A stretch of DNA of 64,000 nucleotides from Pohlia nutans (GCA_022496805.1 CM040089.1:1180501-1244500); one strand, 5' to 3'; counted from the stretch's first letter, positions 37,917 to 49,531 are shown. Notes: generated by a model from the letters alone, not told the origin. Translations and numbers: made by a program.

Positions 37917-38664
37917 TTAACCCTTAACCCTTAAAAGCCCTAGGGGTATTGGACAAAACATAGATGTGTTATAATATTTGCCTTTCATATGTTTGATGAA
38001 GTTTGGTTCAATAGACAAAATGTAGGGCATCATCTCTACAAATTATCCGTACGGTCAAACTTCCAAAAATAACTTTAGATATTTTTTTAATGAATTTAAA
38101 AGCATTAATCTTTGAAAATTTGTATAATTCTAATTTTCACTTTTACAGTTTAAAATTTAGCATGATTGGTTAAATTTGGTTTATCTATTGTAAACTTCAA
38201 AAAAGAAAAAGAAATGATGGAGGGAACATCATTACTTTCCCCAAATAGCAAATTTTGTAACACTAAGACAATGTTGAAGTGATTCACTTTGAAAAATTCT
38301 CCCGGGTGGAGTTTAACTCGGATTGACATAATTCAAATTGGGTTGGAAAGTAGACTTGATGTAGTATTTCAAAATATTTTTTATTTTTCAAAAAAATATA
38401 TTTTTTGATTCCGGACAGCCCGTTAGATTCGGGCAGCAACCAGAAAATGGTCGTTTGGGCGTTTAGGGGTTAAAGGGCTTGATGGGGATAGTATGTACGT
38501 TGGCGTATATTGAGACCCCAGTAGTTCATTAAAATCACGTCGACGTGAATTTTAACTTCACTTTTGATTTTAAACCCATAGGAGGTGTGGAACTATGCCA
38601 AATACAATGGAATATTGGTGTATAATACTGGTCGGAAAGGGCTCTTTGGACCTTTAAGGGTTAG
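37917..38664 (+). mobile_element. TTAA family G copy 2, with a nested element in its left end
   Basis: TTAACCC at 37917 is cut at the next TTAA by the 37928-38469 insertion. It resumes as TTAAAGGGCTTGATGGGG, matching family G copy 1 just after its internal TTAA, and ends GGACCTTTAAGGG then TTAG (38661-38664). The start lies about 115 bp upstream of the NOP53 stop-distal promoter side, so it may border the NOP53 5' region. Confidence 0.8.
37928..38469. mobile_element. TTAA element E', inserted in a family G terminal repeat
   Basis: Flanked by TTAA 37924-37927 and 38470-38473. Ends CCCTTAAAAGCCC and, inversely, CCCCTAAACGCCC. The right end resembles family E (ACCAGAA-ATGGTCG). The order TTAACCC-TTAACCC-TTAA at 37917-37934 is the signature of insertion into a TTAA inside another end. 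Confidence 0.85.
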
Positions 38665-39479
38665 CCCCTAAAGGACCGGGGTGTTGAACTTAGCTCTTGT
38701 TTTCTTAACTAGCTCTTGTAACAAGCTTAATTCCTCATTGGTGTGGGGTAATTTTGACAGTCGGCACTTTTGAAATTAAAGAAGACTTACGTAGCTTTTA
38801 TATGAAAAAAAGATCAACAAAATCACACAACTTTTTACAAAATTCCACTGTTAAGAAGATTGACAGAACTCATCTGGGGTATTTTGTACAAAATACTATT
38901 GAGTAAGAAAGATCGAACAATTTTGATATTCCTTTTTATTCCTTTGGTATCAAATTTGGAACTATCTAAAATCCAGATTTGAGGCAAAAAGAACAATTTG
39001 GAATACTATTTATAGCGATGGCGTTCCTAAACATGAAATTTAGCTAAAATAATGTTTGAATTATATGTATGTTCAATTATAACTCTTTATTTGATGTATT
39101 ACTATGTTTCCTTATTTATAAGAACTTTCAAAAATCACATATTTTAACACAATTTAAAAGGACTACGATTTCATAACATCTTTGTCCTAAAACCATATGA
39201 TATACTTAAATACAAACCTATTTAAGTGCAAGACTAATTATTTTAATAAAAAAAAACCTTAAGCACGTAGTCCTTTCACTACTGTGATGTGACCACGTTC
39301 TCAATATATTAAATCAGGGAAAAAATCAATTTTTGAATTTGACCTATATAGTACATGATTGTGGTGTACCAACATGCCTTCTATAGCACCATGTAATTTT
39401 CTAATTTTCTAATATTTTTTTCATTCCCAGAAGGATATATTTCTAAAGTTCGGAGAGTTCGAGAAGGAGTACCCACATT
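38661..39479 (+). other. TTAA-type left end and AT-rich DNA
   Basis: TTAGCCCCTAAAGGACC at 38661 is a further left end abutting family G. A possible right end, TTAAGAGTTAA, lies at 40227-40237, but the two do not pair well. No gene. Confidence 0.35.
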
Positions 39480-39825
39480 AGGCTTGTACCCTAAGAGGGA
39501 TATTTTGAACTTGATGTAACAAAAAAAGTTGTGCATTATGAATTTTACAAAATGTATTCTATCTATACGGATAGATCTATGATTGCAATCACCAATATTT
39601 TTGTATGAAACTTGAAATGTAAAATGTAAAATTCTTTTGCAATTCGGTTACGTACAAGATGTTGACAATTTGTGGATGAAATTTGTTGTGATGGGCTGAA
39701 ATGTAATACTCTAAGTGTAGTGATTTTTGGAGATTTTTTGGATGCTTAATTTTATAAGTTGATATTTTCAAAAGCATTTTTGATTTTTTTGAACTAAGAT
39801 CTTAGAAAGTTTTGGTCAAAAATAG
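39480..39825 (+). repeat. Family B fragment, both ends lost
   Basis: GAGGGATATTTTGAACTTGATG through GAACTAAGATCTTAGAAA follows family B without either TTAA end. It runs into unrelated AT-rich DNA up to 40452. Confidence 0.65.
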
Positions 39826-40452
39826 TTTAAAATAAACATAAATTTTATACAGATTTTTCAAAGTTTATTTTTGTAAGAATAATAGTAATTACAAAAATGC
39901 TTAAAATGGTACGAATTTTTTAGGAAAAATGTAAATAATAGTGATGAACAAGGTGTAGATGACATGCTTCTTGAGCTTACATAAAAATAAATTTGATAGA
40001 AAAAATTATCAATAGTGTATACTGGAATTTTTGGGTTTTGAGCTTTAAAGTGCTGTAAAAAATGTAATTTAGTTTTTTTGAAGAATGGTAAATTGGATTA
40101 GAAAGTAAAAGATAACCTCCACACTTTATTAATTGGGACCGTTTTCATTTGAAATTAAGAACTAAGTGAAAATCAACGTTTGACCGAAAAATGACCAAAC
40201 ATGGCTCTACGGGGCTCCTTGCACACTTAAGAGTTAAGTATTGAAGGGCTCCACAAATAAGCAATCAAGGGAGTCTGCATTTACAAACTGAATAAAATCT
40301 CTATGCAAAAAGATGAGTCTCACGCCATCCGAGAACAATGATATGCTGTGAAGGAGATGATGAATTTTGTAACTCAAAACAGATACATAATTTATACAAA
40401 CTCTGAGCATTCATGATGTTTGAGCATTCTCAGATTGAGATTTCAGCCAGGT

Positions 40453-40642
40453 ACACCGAGATCACCATGTACTGTGGGTGGGTGAATGGTGTCGGTACAT
40501 TCATCCATTTGGATAAATTCTCATTCATTATAACAAATTTTCATCCAATTTGAATGAATTCTACCACAACATTTTGAAAAAATAGTTATTAGTAAAGCCT
40601 CTCGTAAATACTGTGGGCCACGGTATATAGTGATTTCGGTGT
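40453..40642. mobile_element. MITE, relative of the GLO intron 9 element
   Basis: ACACCGAGATCACCATGTACTG to TAGTGATTTCGGTGT, 190 bp, same interior order as 26345-26532 (GGTACATTCATC, AATACTGTGGGCC near the right end). Confidence 0.75.
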
Positions 40643-40734
40643 ACTGATTCTAAGCAAGCTGATGAAGTTAGAGCTAAAAAGAATGTATGATTGAGGAACA
40701 AAGCCTATTGATGTTCTAGCTCAGGGTTGTCTTA

Positions 40735-41095
40735 GGGCCGGTTCACACTATGGCCATCCAAGTCGAGAGGCTGTGGGATTGAGTGGTCAAACTTTGTTGA
40801 GTCCAAGAAATGGGCTGAAAATAGGCAATAAAATATAGTTTTGATATTTTATGAAAAAAAATCGATGGCTTCTTGACCATAGTTTGGGTTTCCATTCTTG
40901 TCCGACCCAAACTTCCTTTGAGAGTCCACTGCCTTGGTCAAAAAGTATTGCCATGTAGGCATTTTGGAGGGCGACGGCCTCTAGACTTTGGCCTCTAGTG
41001 TGAAGGGTCGAGAGGCCAAATTCTTGAAGTTTCTTGCAATCTGATTGGTGGAAATCGACAACCTCTCGACCTTCGGCTATAGTGTGAAGCAGCCC
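40735..41095. mobile_element. PIF/Harbinger (Tourist-like) MITE, TTA duplication
   Basis: TTA at 40732-40734 and 41096-41098 flank GGGCCGGTTCACACTATGGCC and, inversely, GGGCTGCTTCACACTATAGCC. A third, internal partial copy of the end (CTCTAGTGTGAAGGGTCGAGAGG) lies near 40995-41015. GGGC ends with TTA duplication fit PIF/Harbinger. Confidence 0.85.
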
Positions 41096-41394
41096 TTAAA
41101 ACCTCCTTCCATGCAGAGTTGGGCCGGTCCTTATAATCAACTCTCCACCAATAAAAAGAGCAAAGACCACTTCCATGGAAACCTTGGTAGAGCAATCCAG
41201 TAGTTGAAATTAGAAACTTTCCACAAAGCAACCGATCACGTAGCCCACCAATGGCATGGTGATGTGGATGATTTTGCAAGCCCGCTTTCAACACTCACCA
41301 AGCATGGGTGGAAGTTGGAACTTCATTTTTTTGTCTTTTAGCTGTATCCACAAGCCTGATGCTCACATAGAAGCCCGCCCCTACTCAACCACAA

Positions 41395-41576
41395 GTGCTA
41401 CAAGCTAACCCATCGTTTCTCACTCAAGTCCGGGAAAGTGTCACTTCTCACTAAGGGTCTGACACTGTAGACACTTATCCTATGTGACATTCCACACTCA
41501 CCTCCTTTGACACAGTGAGAAGTGGCATGGTTTCACTCAAACACCAAATGAGAAACAACACCCCCTCCTTGTAGTG
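41395..41576. mobile_element. Worn CACTA-type MITE, relative of 55132-55313
   Basis: GCTACAAGCTAACCCATCG at the left and, inversely, CACTACAAGGAGGGGGTGTT at the right. Both run on into TTTCTCA(C/T)T words shared with the 55-kb element. The left CACTA has mutated. Confidence 0.5.
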
Positions 41577-41635
41577 CCACTAGACAAAGTGTCAAACACA
41601 ACGTCGATGATGTTAGTAGACTTCCCCGTCTATCA

Positions 41636-41814
41636 AACAAGCATTTTCTTACTGCAACATTCTAGAATATTCTAGATATTTGGGGATCTTTCATCCAAGT
41701 TGTTTAAAACATTTGACACTCGTCTAATTAGACAACTGATGACAAACATCTAAGATGACATCAAGTTGGAAAAAAGTGTTAAACATGTCGATGAGAGGAT
41801 GGCCACCTCATAAC
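41636..41814 (-). repeat. Worn relative of the hAT-type MITE at 57241
   Basis: In reverse it shows the order TGTCAAATG, ACAACTTGGATGAAA, TATTCTAGAATGTT seen in 57300-57400. The ends are lost. Confidence 0.4.
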
Positions 41815-41985
41815 ATTTAGTAGCCTTCATGCCCACTGCCTTTCCTCATGCACTCTGCTCATTACCTTGAGCCTCCATTTAGCTACTGATGAGGTACTAT
41901 TGGGTGTGGAATATTCCACACCATCTACTGTAGAGCCAAGGCAAAGACAGTGCATGCTACTGAATGTTATGCAAGGGTCTCTCTA
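41815..41985 (-). repeat. Inverted copy of the 10320-10490 repeat
   Basis: See 10320-10490; the reverse complement aligns over about 165 bp. Between here and the lipase stop (41986-42222) nothing else is seen. Confidence 0.7.
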
Positions 41986-42222
41986 TGCTATAATCACGCT
42001 TGGAGTATGAGACTGAGGAGTGACCCAACACTCGGGAAATATTCAAGCAAAAGCAACCAGGATCCTATCTTTAGAAAAATCAACTGGTTCCTCTGCGATC
42101 TATCTTGGCTGTTGCAGCGATTTGATACTACGATTAAAAAAAATCCGTGGATTCCTCTCCATAATTAGCGTAAGTAGGCTTGGAAAATCAACTGACCATT
42201 TTAGGAAATCAACCGGATCATT

Positions 42223-45200
42223 TTACACTGCCGGTGTTTTCCGAGCATTGGGAGTGACGGATCGAAGAGCTCGCGTCCACCATCCAGAGAGCGTGCTTCG
42301 CAGTTTCGCCTCCCAGTTGTGCAGATTCTCGTCCATCTCTTGAATTTCGTCCGTGAGCTTGGCAACCAGAGGAGCTGGCCCCAGGCGGACGGCGTTCACG
42401 TAATTCACGGGACTGTGGCCGCCCACGCCCGGGACGAAGAGCGCCATCACTCTCGCAAGGATCGACGACCACGACTCCGCGAACTCCGGGTCCACAGGCC
42501 GGAAGGCGTTGATCAGCTCCCCCATCGCTGTCACGTGAACTGTCAGCAGATCAGACAGGTAGAAGTAGTTCTTCCGAGGCGCCTCTTTCAAACACTGCAC
42601 ACACAAAAAACAACAACGCGATTTCTTACGAGGTCAATCAATCAATTCGTAGAAGATTACATTCAACATATCCTGCAAGGAATTCAACAGCATGTTCAAA
42701 GGATAAAGGATTCATGGTTTTGAAAAAGCCCAATTCGCTTGATCAATAATTTAGATGGGGTCTCATTTTGTATCACTAGAAGCAACATATTTTCTATTCA
42801 ACATATCCTGCAATGAATTTAATAGTTCATTCTAAACAGCATGTTCAAAGGATAAAGAATTCATGGTTTTGAAAAAGCCCAATTCGATTGAGATGGGATC
42901 TCATAGCCTACTCCAGGAAATCAGGACCAGCCGTGGCAGCTTCAGAATGATTGGTTCTAAGCAGTAGAGTTACAACCCGTAATGCATTTTCCTATGCACA
43001 CAATCTTCGTAGTGTATTCCAAATCTTTGTAGCGAACTCTTCCTCATCTTTTTCTATTCTCAACTCTCTATAGTGTACTCCTAAAAATAAGACTCTACAA
43101 ATATGTGACGTGTTGTAAGCTATGCTAAATAGAGTACTCCATGGGCTTGCCACATTGTGTAGTGGGTGCATGCTACCACCTTGTCGCTTCACAACTCGGA
43201 GATAGCATGCACCTGCTACATGCTGTAGCAGAGCCCTTGGAGTACTCTATCTAGTACAATGAATTTAATAGTTCATTCTAAACAGCATGTTCAAAGGATA
43301 TGAGATTCATGGTTTTGAAAAAGCCCAATTCGATTGATCAATAGTTTAGATGGGTTCTCATTCTGTATCACTAGAAGCAATGAAGGACAATGCATGTGTT
43401 GGTCAAAATGGACAAAAGAAAGTCTCCATATGACCTCAAAACTGCAAAAGAACATGAAGCCCGATTTGATCCATTAGGGTTAGGGATTAAAGGTAGCAGA
43501 GACACTGTACCCTCGATTTGTACCGACTGTTGTAGTAGAAACACAATCCGAAGTGCTTGAATGCGAAGAGATCATCGTCAAAGGGAACTCGAGGCACCAA
43601 GTCGTTGCAGTACACAACACGAAAGTATCGGGGATCCGGCAGCTTCTGCTGCATGTACGTAGCGAATTTCTCATCGCCAACTCGTGGCTGCCCGAATGTG
43701 TAGACGGCCGCGACTTTGTCCACGATGCTAGTTTCGCCGTTGTAGTAGAGCATTCCTGTGTAGAGAACGGCAAGGGCGCCTCCCAGGCTATGGCCCGTGA
43801 CGTAAATCTTCGCACTGGGATGCTGCGCCAGAAGCCCTCTCACTACCGAAGTCACATCGTCGTATGCCAGCAGCTTATTGTCGTCTTCGATCACAGTCTT
43901 GTCGAGACCAGATGTCGAAGCTGCTTGTTGCTGAAGCATGCCCGAATGGAAATAAAACAGGTGCATCAGAATAGCATGAATATTTCTTGACATGTATTAC
44001 TGGGAAATCTCCATGAGTACCGTGCTGAAAGGGTTCAGTATTAACCCCTAAATTCTTACACATTTTGGGTAATACCTAATTTATTATAAAATGAGGCTTC
44101 TTTAACTTTTTTGAGCTTCAACTCTAAAGAGCACATGTAAGACATCCTTATTAGAAGACATTTGTACATTTATCATCAAAAGAAAGTCTCCATATGACCT
44201 CAATACTCTCATCTTGTAATTCATTAGGATTGGTTGAAATCATCATGCTTCAATGATGGTGAAGTTGGCTTACACGTAGCATCTGGTGTCAGCTTAACCA
44301 GATGCTGTGTGCATACTCATGGAGTGAAGAGATGAGTTTACGGCATAAATTTGTGTTTGATTATGGTCTGAAGCAAGGGTTTACGTGATTCGTTCTTGAG
44401 CGCTGGCTGCGGAATTAGGGTTTGGGCGTTACGTACCCGTTTGTCGTTGTACTTGTCATCGGCCTTCTGCTGCAGCGTTTGAAACGACTGGACGTTGTTA
44501 CGACTGGCAAGCCCCAGCGCTTCCAGGAAACCCACATGGACGTTCCCCATTCCTTCCAGGTGGTACCACGAGAAATCAAAGTCTGTGCTCCAGTCCATCG
44601 CATTGAAGGCCTCGGTTCCACGCCAGGCTATCACAATTGCATTCGCATCTTCTGCTTTGTCTGCGAATATGAACACCTGGGTGTTCTTCTGCTTCAGAAA
44701 CTCTGCAAGGTACAAACTCAACCATTACTACTTTCCTGCTCAAAACCCTAAAACCAAGATACACTTCTTGGGGGTTGTCACACCTCTTCTGAGAAGATTG
44801 ATTCTATGGAGATTGAGAACCTTGGAGCCAATCTTGGCCATTCTCCATGAAGAAGGTGTGACTCCCCTTCTCAGTGTGTGAAGAATGAGAATGGACACAA
44901 CTTGTTCATCTTCTCCATGGCTTCTCAATCTTCACAGTTTCTCAATTTTCAAACCCATTCTTCATCTCCGGAGGAAAAGAACAAAACTTCTCAATCTTCG
45001 GAGAATGGGTCCTCCACAATTCAAGGAGAAAGTGCCAGCTAGAAAGAGGTGTGACACCTAGAAAGAGGTGTAACACCCCCTACAAAGAAATAGCAAGTTA
45101 GGGTTTATCGTACCATTCCAGCAGTTGTAGAAGCCAACAAAATGCATCTGCAATTCATCAACCAAGTAATAAGTTAGGTTTTCAGAAGCGTGCCACTATT

Positions 45201-45858
45201 TTCAGAAAGCATCAAGAAATATTAGTATCGTGGCACTTACATTCCAGTCCTTCGTGACGACCTCCGTGATGACTGCTTCGTTTTCGTACGCTAGCTTGGA
45301 TGCCATGACGAGAACATCGCCGGTGCAGCGCGCGCCGGCGTCGTTTCCGGGGAAAATGGTGCTAGTGGCGGATTCACTGTGCGCTTGTCCAGCTGCGGAT
45401 TTATCCACCCAAAGTTTCGTTCGGGGATCCAGCTGCGAGATGAGCGTGTGATATTGCGCGTCATCTTTCCCAGGAACGACGAGTCCACCGCGGAAGAGCC
45501 GCTTCGTGCTCGCCCAGAAGCCCCCGTTCGCGTTCAAAACGTTGCCCGGAAGCTCCACGCACTTGCCGATGAATGCCAACAGCCCGGAGAACAGCCACAG
45601 CATGTCGAGGAATCCTTGCGAGAGCACGTAGCGCCATTTCATCCGCTCCTTCCGGGGTTTCATGCGCTCGGAAACCTCCACATCGCCCTTGAACCATGAC
45701 TTGAAGAATGACTTGAGGAACGAGGAGATTCGGTCCGGGCGGTGTAGGAGAACGTAGTCGCCCTTCTTGCAATCGTCCGAGGCTGCTTGCCTGTATGGAC
45801 TCACCTGCGTGTAAGTGCTCCCATTCCTCCGGTTTCGCAAATCGGACCCGCTGCTCAT
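42223..45858 (-). CDS. Class 3 triacylglycerol lipase, OBL-like (5 exons)
   Basis: Alpha/beta-hydrolase acting on acylglycerols; the best resemblance I know is to oil-body lipases (OBL1 of Arabidopsis, castor and tobacco). Exons on the minus strand: 45858-45241, 45147-45114, 44702-44437, 43930-43511, 42594-42223; all GT-AG, 1710 nt, 569 residues. A hydrophobic stretch (LDMLWLFSGLLAFIGKCVEL) in the first exon may bind membrane or oil body. Exon 3 has VIAWRGTEAF, the lid/oxyanion region. Exon 4 has the nucleophile elbow GHSLGG (Ser354), then FGQPRVGD and CNDLVPRVP (probable catalytic Asp416). Exon 5 has GGHSPVNYVNAVRLGP (probable catalytic His506). An in-frame ATG at 45918 would add 20 residues; I prefer 45858. 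It is slightly longer than typical OBLs. Introns 2, 3 and 4 carry transposon sequence. The role in oil turnover is inferred from the family. Confidence 0.93.
42660..43491 (-). repeat. Three family A-derived copies in lipase intron 4
   Basis: Blocks at about 42664-42790, 42799-42905 and 43255-43491 share CAGCATGTTCAAAGGATA, ATTCATGGTTTTGAAAAAG and CCCAATTCG. The last is nearly complete, continuing with TGCATGTGTTGGTCAAAA and ending TTAGGGATTAA at 43490, as in family A (12014-12252) reversed. The first two are left halves. 42980-43250 is unrelated. Confidence 0.7.
44041..44240 (+). repeat. TTAA element end in lipase intron 3
   Basis: TTAACCCCTAAATTCTTAC at 44041 is a family-type left end. Interior pieces (AAAGAAAGTCTCCATATGACCTCAA) match the family A-derived copy at 43425. 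The right end is not recognisable. Confidence 0.5.
44770..45080. mobile_element. MITE in lipase intron 2
   Basis: GGGGGTTGTCACACCTCTT at the left and, inversely, GGGGGTGTTACACCTCTTTC at the right enclose 311 bp. A 19-bp unit AGAAAGAGGTGTGACACCT is tandemly repeated at the right end. Superfamily unassigned. Confidence 0.7.
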
Positions 45859-46860
45859 CTTGAAACCAAAACAGATGCTAATTCGTAAGAGCCTCAAAAC
45901 CCTACTAAAACCATTCAACGTTGCTAATTGAATTCATCCGCTTTCACCTCCCAAGCGCTAGTAATTATAATCCAAAGGAACTCGTGCAGAAGAAGAACTT
46001 TAGAAGTTAGGCAGCTGAATCAAGTGTCTGCCTACACGGCAAAGGTCGGAGCGCAGAGTAATTTCAAATCTACAATCAAAACAAGGTGCACGCCGCACTA
46101 TGAGTCTAAGAGGTGGCAGGCATTGTAAGAGTTGTCAACGCCAACTTGTCCAACTGGAAGTACTGCGAGATTTAGATAGCTACAAGTGGGTTAAGATCTT
46201 TCTGAGCTCTTCTTCCCTTCAAAATGCAACGATCTATGGACTGACGGAACCAATCGACAGTCTGAATGAATCGAACGATCAGCAGGGCGGGTGGATCGGA
46301 ACACAGAAGGTAACTTAATGCCGGCCTGGCAGACGAGAATGTATCTGGAATCGAACTGAGGAGCAAGTTTCGATCTTCCTGCGAGGAGCAAGCGGATGCG
46401 ACCTGGAAGCCCAGATTCCGAGAAAGATCAATTGCCACGATTACAACAAGTCATGCATTCATGACTTCCATCATTCAAGTGTCAACCTGGGAGTGGAATA
46501 GGTGATGTACAGTGTCCTCATCTGCGGCCAGCCGGTGCTTCGCGGCAAATATAGCAACCCGCTCTTCGGAGGCCGAGCGCTGGGGGCCGGGGCCCAGGCC
46601 CTAGGCTGAACAATCATGAAGAACTCTCTCCTAAATTTTATTTCTGTCTCTGCCCACATTCAAGGGAAGAAACTACGAAAACACTAACTCACTAACTAAC
46701 TCACTAAGTGTTTTCAAGAGTTAGTGAGTTACACGACTGGAAAGTAAAAAACAAGCTGTAAAAGCAAATATGGGGTAAATATGGGGTAACAAGTGGTAAA
46801 AGTAAAACAAGTATAGACCACATGACTAGCCCAGTTGCTTGTTTTGAAACTTATTCATTG

Positions 46861-46863
<3 letters not shown>
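45859..46863. other. Lipase 5' flank, no further gene
   Basis: Upstream DNA of the lipase. A short inverted repeat, AACTCACTAA/GTTAGTGAGTT, is at 46684-46728. No ORF supported by motifs. Confidence 0.4.

Positions 46864-46907
<44 letters not shown>
46864..46907 (+). repeat. (TTA)n microsatellite, about 14 units
   Basis: Uninterrupted TTA/ATT trinucleotide run; likely variable in length. Confidence 0.95.
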
Positions 46908-47394
46908 GCTATTTTTCTTTTTGGTTCAATATGTATATTCCTATGATGACCTTAGGTCGGAGCTAGTTTAGAAACAATGATATTGATGACTATAGGTTCC
47001 ACTTGTGAATTTCCAACGCTTGTAGGGTCTGTAAGTGAGCCAACGAGTCGGCGGGGTGGTGAGCCGTTAATCGACAATTCTAGTGTAGGATTTTTATATG
47101 ATGTAACCTTTCTATGATGTAACCTAGTCTTTTACAATCTTGAATAGTCTTTCCATCAATGTTCCATTCTATTCTGGAAGATCATTATGTAAAATAATCT
47201 AGCCTTTCACGTTTTTTCAATTTTATGGCCTTTCACTTCGTTACTAGTAGTGTGGAGAGAAGCGAAGCGCTAAACACAATTTTTATTATAATTGCAGAAT
47301 GGGAACCTCTCAAAATAATATTAGTCTTTTAAAGGGAAAAGAATGAATTAATGGGTTGTCAATTTATGTTGATGCTCACTAAATACATTAGCGT

Positions 47395-47903
47395 GAAAGC
47401 ATAGTAAATTGAACCACTTGTGATCCTTACGAAGAAGCAACAATGCAGGGTCTAAAAATCTATTAAATTTTTATTTTTTGTGAATTTTTTTTTGTAGATA
47501 AAATAAAAGATATAGTGTTTAACAAAGTCTAACCAAAAAAATTGAAAAAATCATGTTCAATAAGTATTTATGTGTGTTATAGTAAGGTTAAAAACAGTTA
47601 AAATTGGAAAAGGAGTTATGACCAAATTGAAAAGTAGATATAAAACATGTTGAAATTGCATTAAATATTTATTTTTTCAAGAATTCTTTTCTTTGGAGCC
47701 CTCGAATGCACAATATACTTATAGAATATATAATTTATATTCATATTGAACATGATTCAATTCATTAGATTTGCTCCCAAAATTTGTTTTAGACATCTAT
47801 TTTCAAGCTTTACTTTTAGTAACCTTTTTTTAATATTTTAATTTTAAACTTTGGATTGAAGTACCTAATAGAACTATGGAGGGCTCTACAAAATTAGAAC
47901 TTA
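47395..47903 (+). repeat. Dispersed repeat interrupted by the Tc1-like element
   Basis: Matches 13800-14325 in order. The right-hand remainder continues at 49534-49610 (TTTTAGTTGTAATTTATGG..., AATGTAATCTCAGCA) after the transposon. Confidence 0.6.
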
Positions 47904-49531
47904 CAGTGACTGCCAAAACTGAGTACGAACACAGCTTACTGAAATTTAACAAACAATGTAGGGAAATTGGATGCGTCAAAAATGAAACCATAAATTGCAC
48001 AGGATTACCATTGCAATCAGTCATACTTCCATGGGGATTGAGGTCTATTACACACATGTATGCATGTTAAAAAAAAAGTAAAGTGAAGTTCAGTCCAAAA
48101 CTCAGTTTTGCTCACATTAGCTGGAACAAAGTTAAAAATTTGTCCACTTACCCTTAGCAACTATAACAGCTGCAATGCGCTTAAGCATGCTTTTATACAA
48201 GTTCTTACACTCACTGGGAGTAATTGAAGCCCAACAATCCTCAACACGCTCCCACAATTCTAACATTCCTTTGGGAGGTCTCTCATATTGGTTGAGTCGA
48301 CGTTTTAAAGTTGCCCACAAATGTTCGATCGGATTCAAGTCTGGAGATTGCGCCGGCCACTTCAAAAGAGTGAATTCTTGCGAATTCAGCCAACGGCGCA
48401 CACTCTTGGATGTATGCTTTGGGTCATTATCCTGTTGAAAAATCAAATTGGCAGGATCTAGATTGTATGTATGCAGTGTATGAACCAGTTCTCGCTCTAA
48501 AATTTCTCTATACATGTACTGATCCATTCTTCCCTCAATCCTACACATCATACCAAGGCCACTCGGAGTCATGCAACCCCACATCATCACTCCCCCACCT
48601 CCAAAGTTGACAGTTTGTTGCACCATTCCAGCACTTCTACTTTGTCCATCACGAAACCAACACCAACTGCGACCATCAGAGTAAAATCGGTTGATTTTTG
48701 TTTCATCAGAAAATACTACACAATCCCAATCATCATCAGTCCAATGGCAATGACGTTTAGCAAATTCTAATTGTCCTTTAATTTGAAGAAGTGTGAGCTT
48801 TGGTTTCTTTTGCTTCACTTCACATTTCAAACCTGCTTTTCGTAACATTCTCCTCACAGTACTATCACTCATACCAACATGAAGCTCCTCTCAAGTAATT
48901 TCCAACTTTGTGTGCAGTTTCTAAGCCACCTATAGTGATTTCTCTCACACAAGCCCTGCGATCAGCTGCACTGTACACCTATGGCCTGCCACCAAAACTG
49001 CGATTCACATCACTCAACTCACTCAAATGTTGCTTACGAAATTGTGCAACCCAACTTTGGGATACTTGTAAGTCTCTAGCAACATTTCTAGTACTTTCAC
49101 CCCTCCTCAACTTTTCTAAAGTAGCTTCTTCTATCTGCTTTCTATCAACAACAGAGAGAGACCTTAATGAAACCATTTTGCTCAATTTGCATACATGATG
49201 TGCACTGAATAGGGACACAATTATAAATGTGAAGGCCAAGAACATGCCCATCCAAAAAAATAGACCCAGAAAACCACTTGTGCATGTCAAATTTGTAGCA
49301 TTCACCGCGTAATCCAAGTGTGAGCATAACTGAGTTTTAGAGCTAATTTACTTTGATCTATATCTTTCTCAAATCATTTTGCATTGCTGGACTTGTAATT
49401 TGGTAGCCACATCATTTATTTGAATGTATACTTGTGCCGTCAACTGATTTGGCATTAAATGCAGTAAATTATAAAATATGAATGGCTAAAGGTAGACTAA
49501 GCTATTTCGTACTCAGTTTTGACAGTCACTG
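47904..49531 (-). mobile_element. Tc1-like DNA transposon, 1.63 kb
   Basis: Flanked by TA (47902-47903, 49532-49533). The terminal repeats begin CAGTGACTG(C/T)CAAAACTGAG and stay alike for about 40 bp. A second inverted pair lies inside at 48091-48119 and 49316-49342 (AAAACTCAGTT(T/A)TGCTCACA). Its AAAACT-CAGT core resembles the outer repeats, like the IR/DR layout of some animal Tc1 elements. One transposase gene on the minus strand is disrupted twice. The well-kept ends suggest recent arrival. Plants mainly carry DD39D mariner-like elements, so a DD34E Tc1 element is unexpected. Confidence 0.93.
48132..49176 (-). pseudogene. Tc1-family transposase (DD34E), one stop and one frameshift
   Basis: Reads from ATG 49176 (MVSLRSLSVVDRKQIEEATL) into a helix-turn-helix region (STRNVARDLQVSQSWVAQFRK) and then GRP. 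A TAG at 48979-48981 interrupts it, and a one-base frame shift follows near 48885-48900. The catalytic half runs intact to 48132. It has VVFSDETK (first Asp), FGGGGVMMWGCM, FQQDNDPKHTS (second Asp), WPAQSPDLNPIEHLW (Glu). Exactly 34 residues separate the second Asp and the Glu, the Tc1 arrangement. The catalytic triad is complete, so only two lesions silence the copy; either could also be an assembly error, which read data would settle. Confidence 0.93.

Noticed and set aside
38661..40237. One 1.57-kb TTAA element from TTAGCCCC to TTAAGAGTTAA
   Set aside because: The two ends do not match beyond a few bases and a family B fragment lies between, so the pairing is unsupported.
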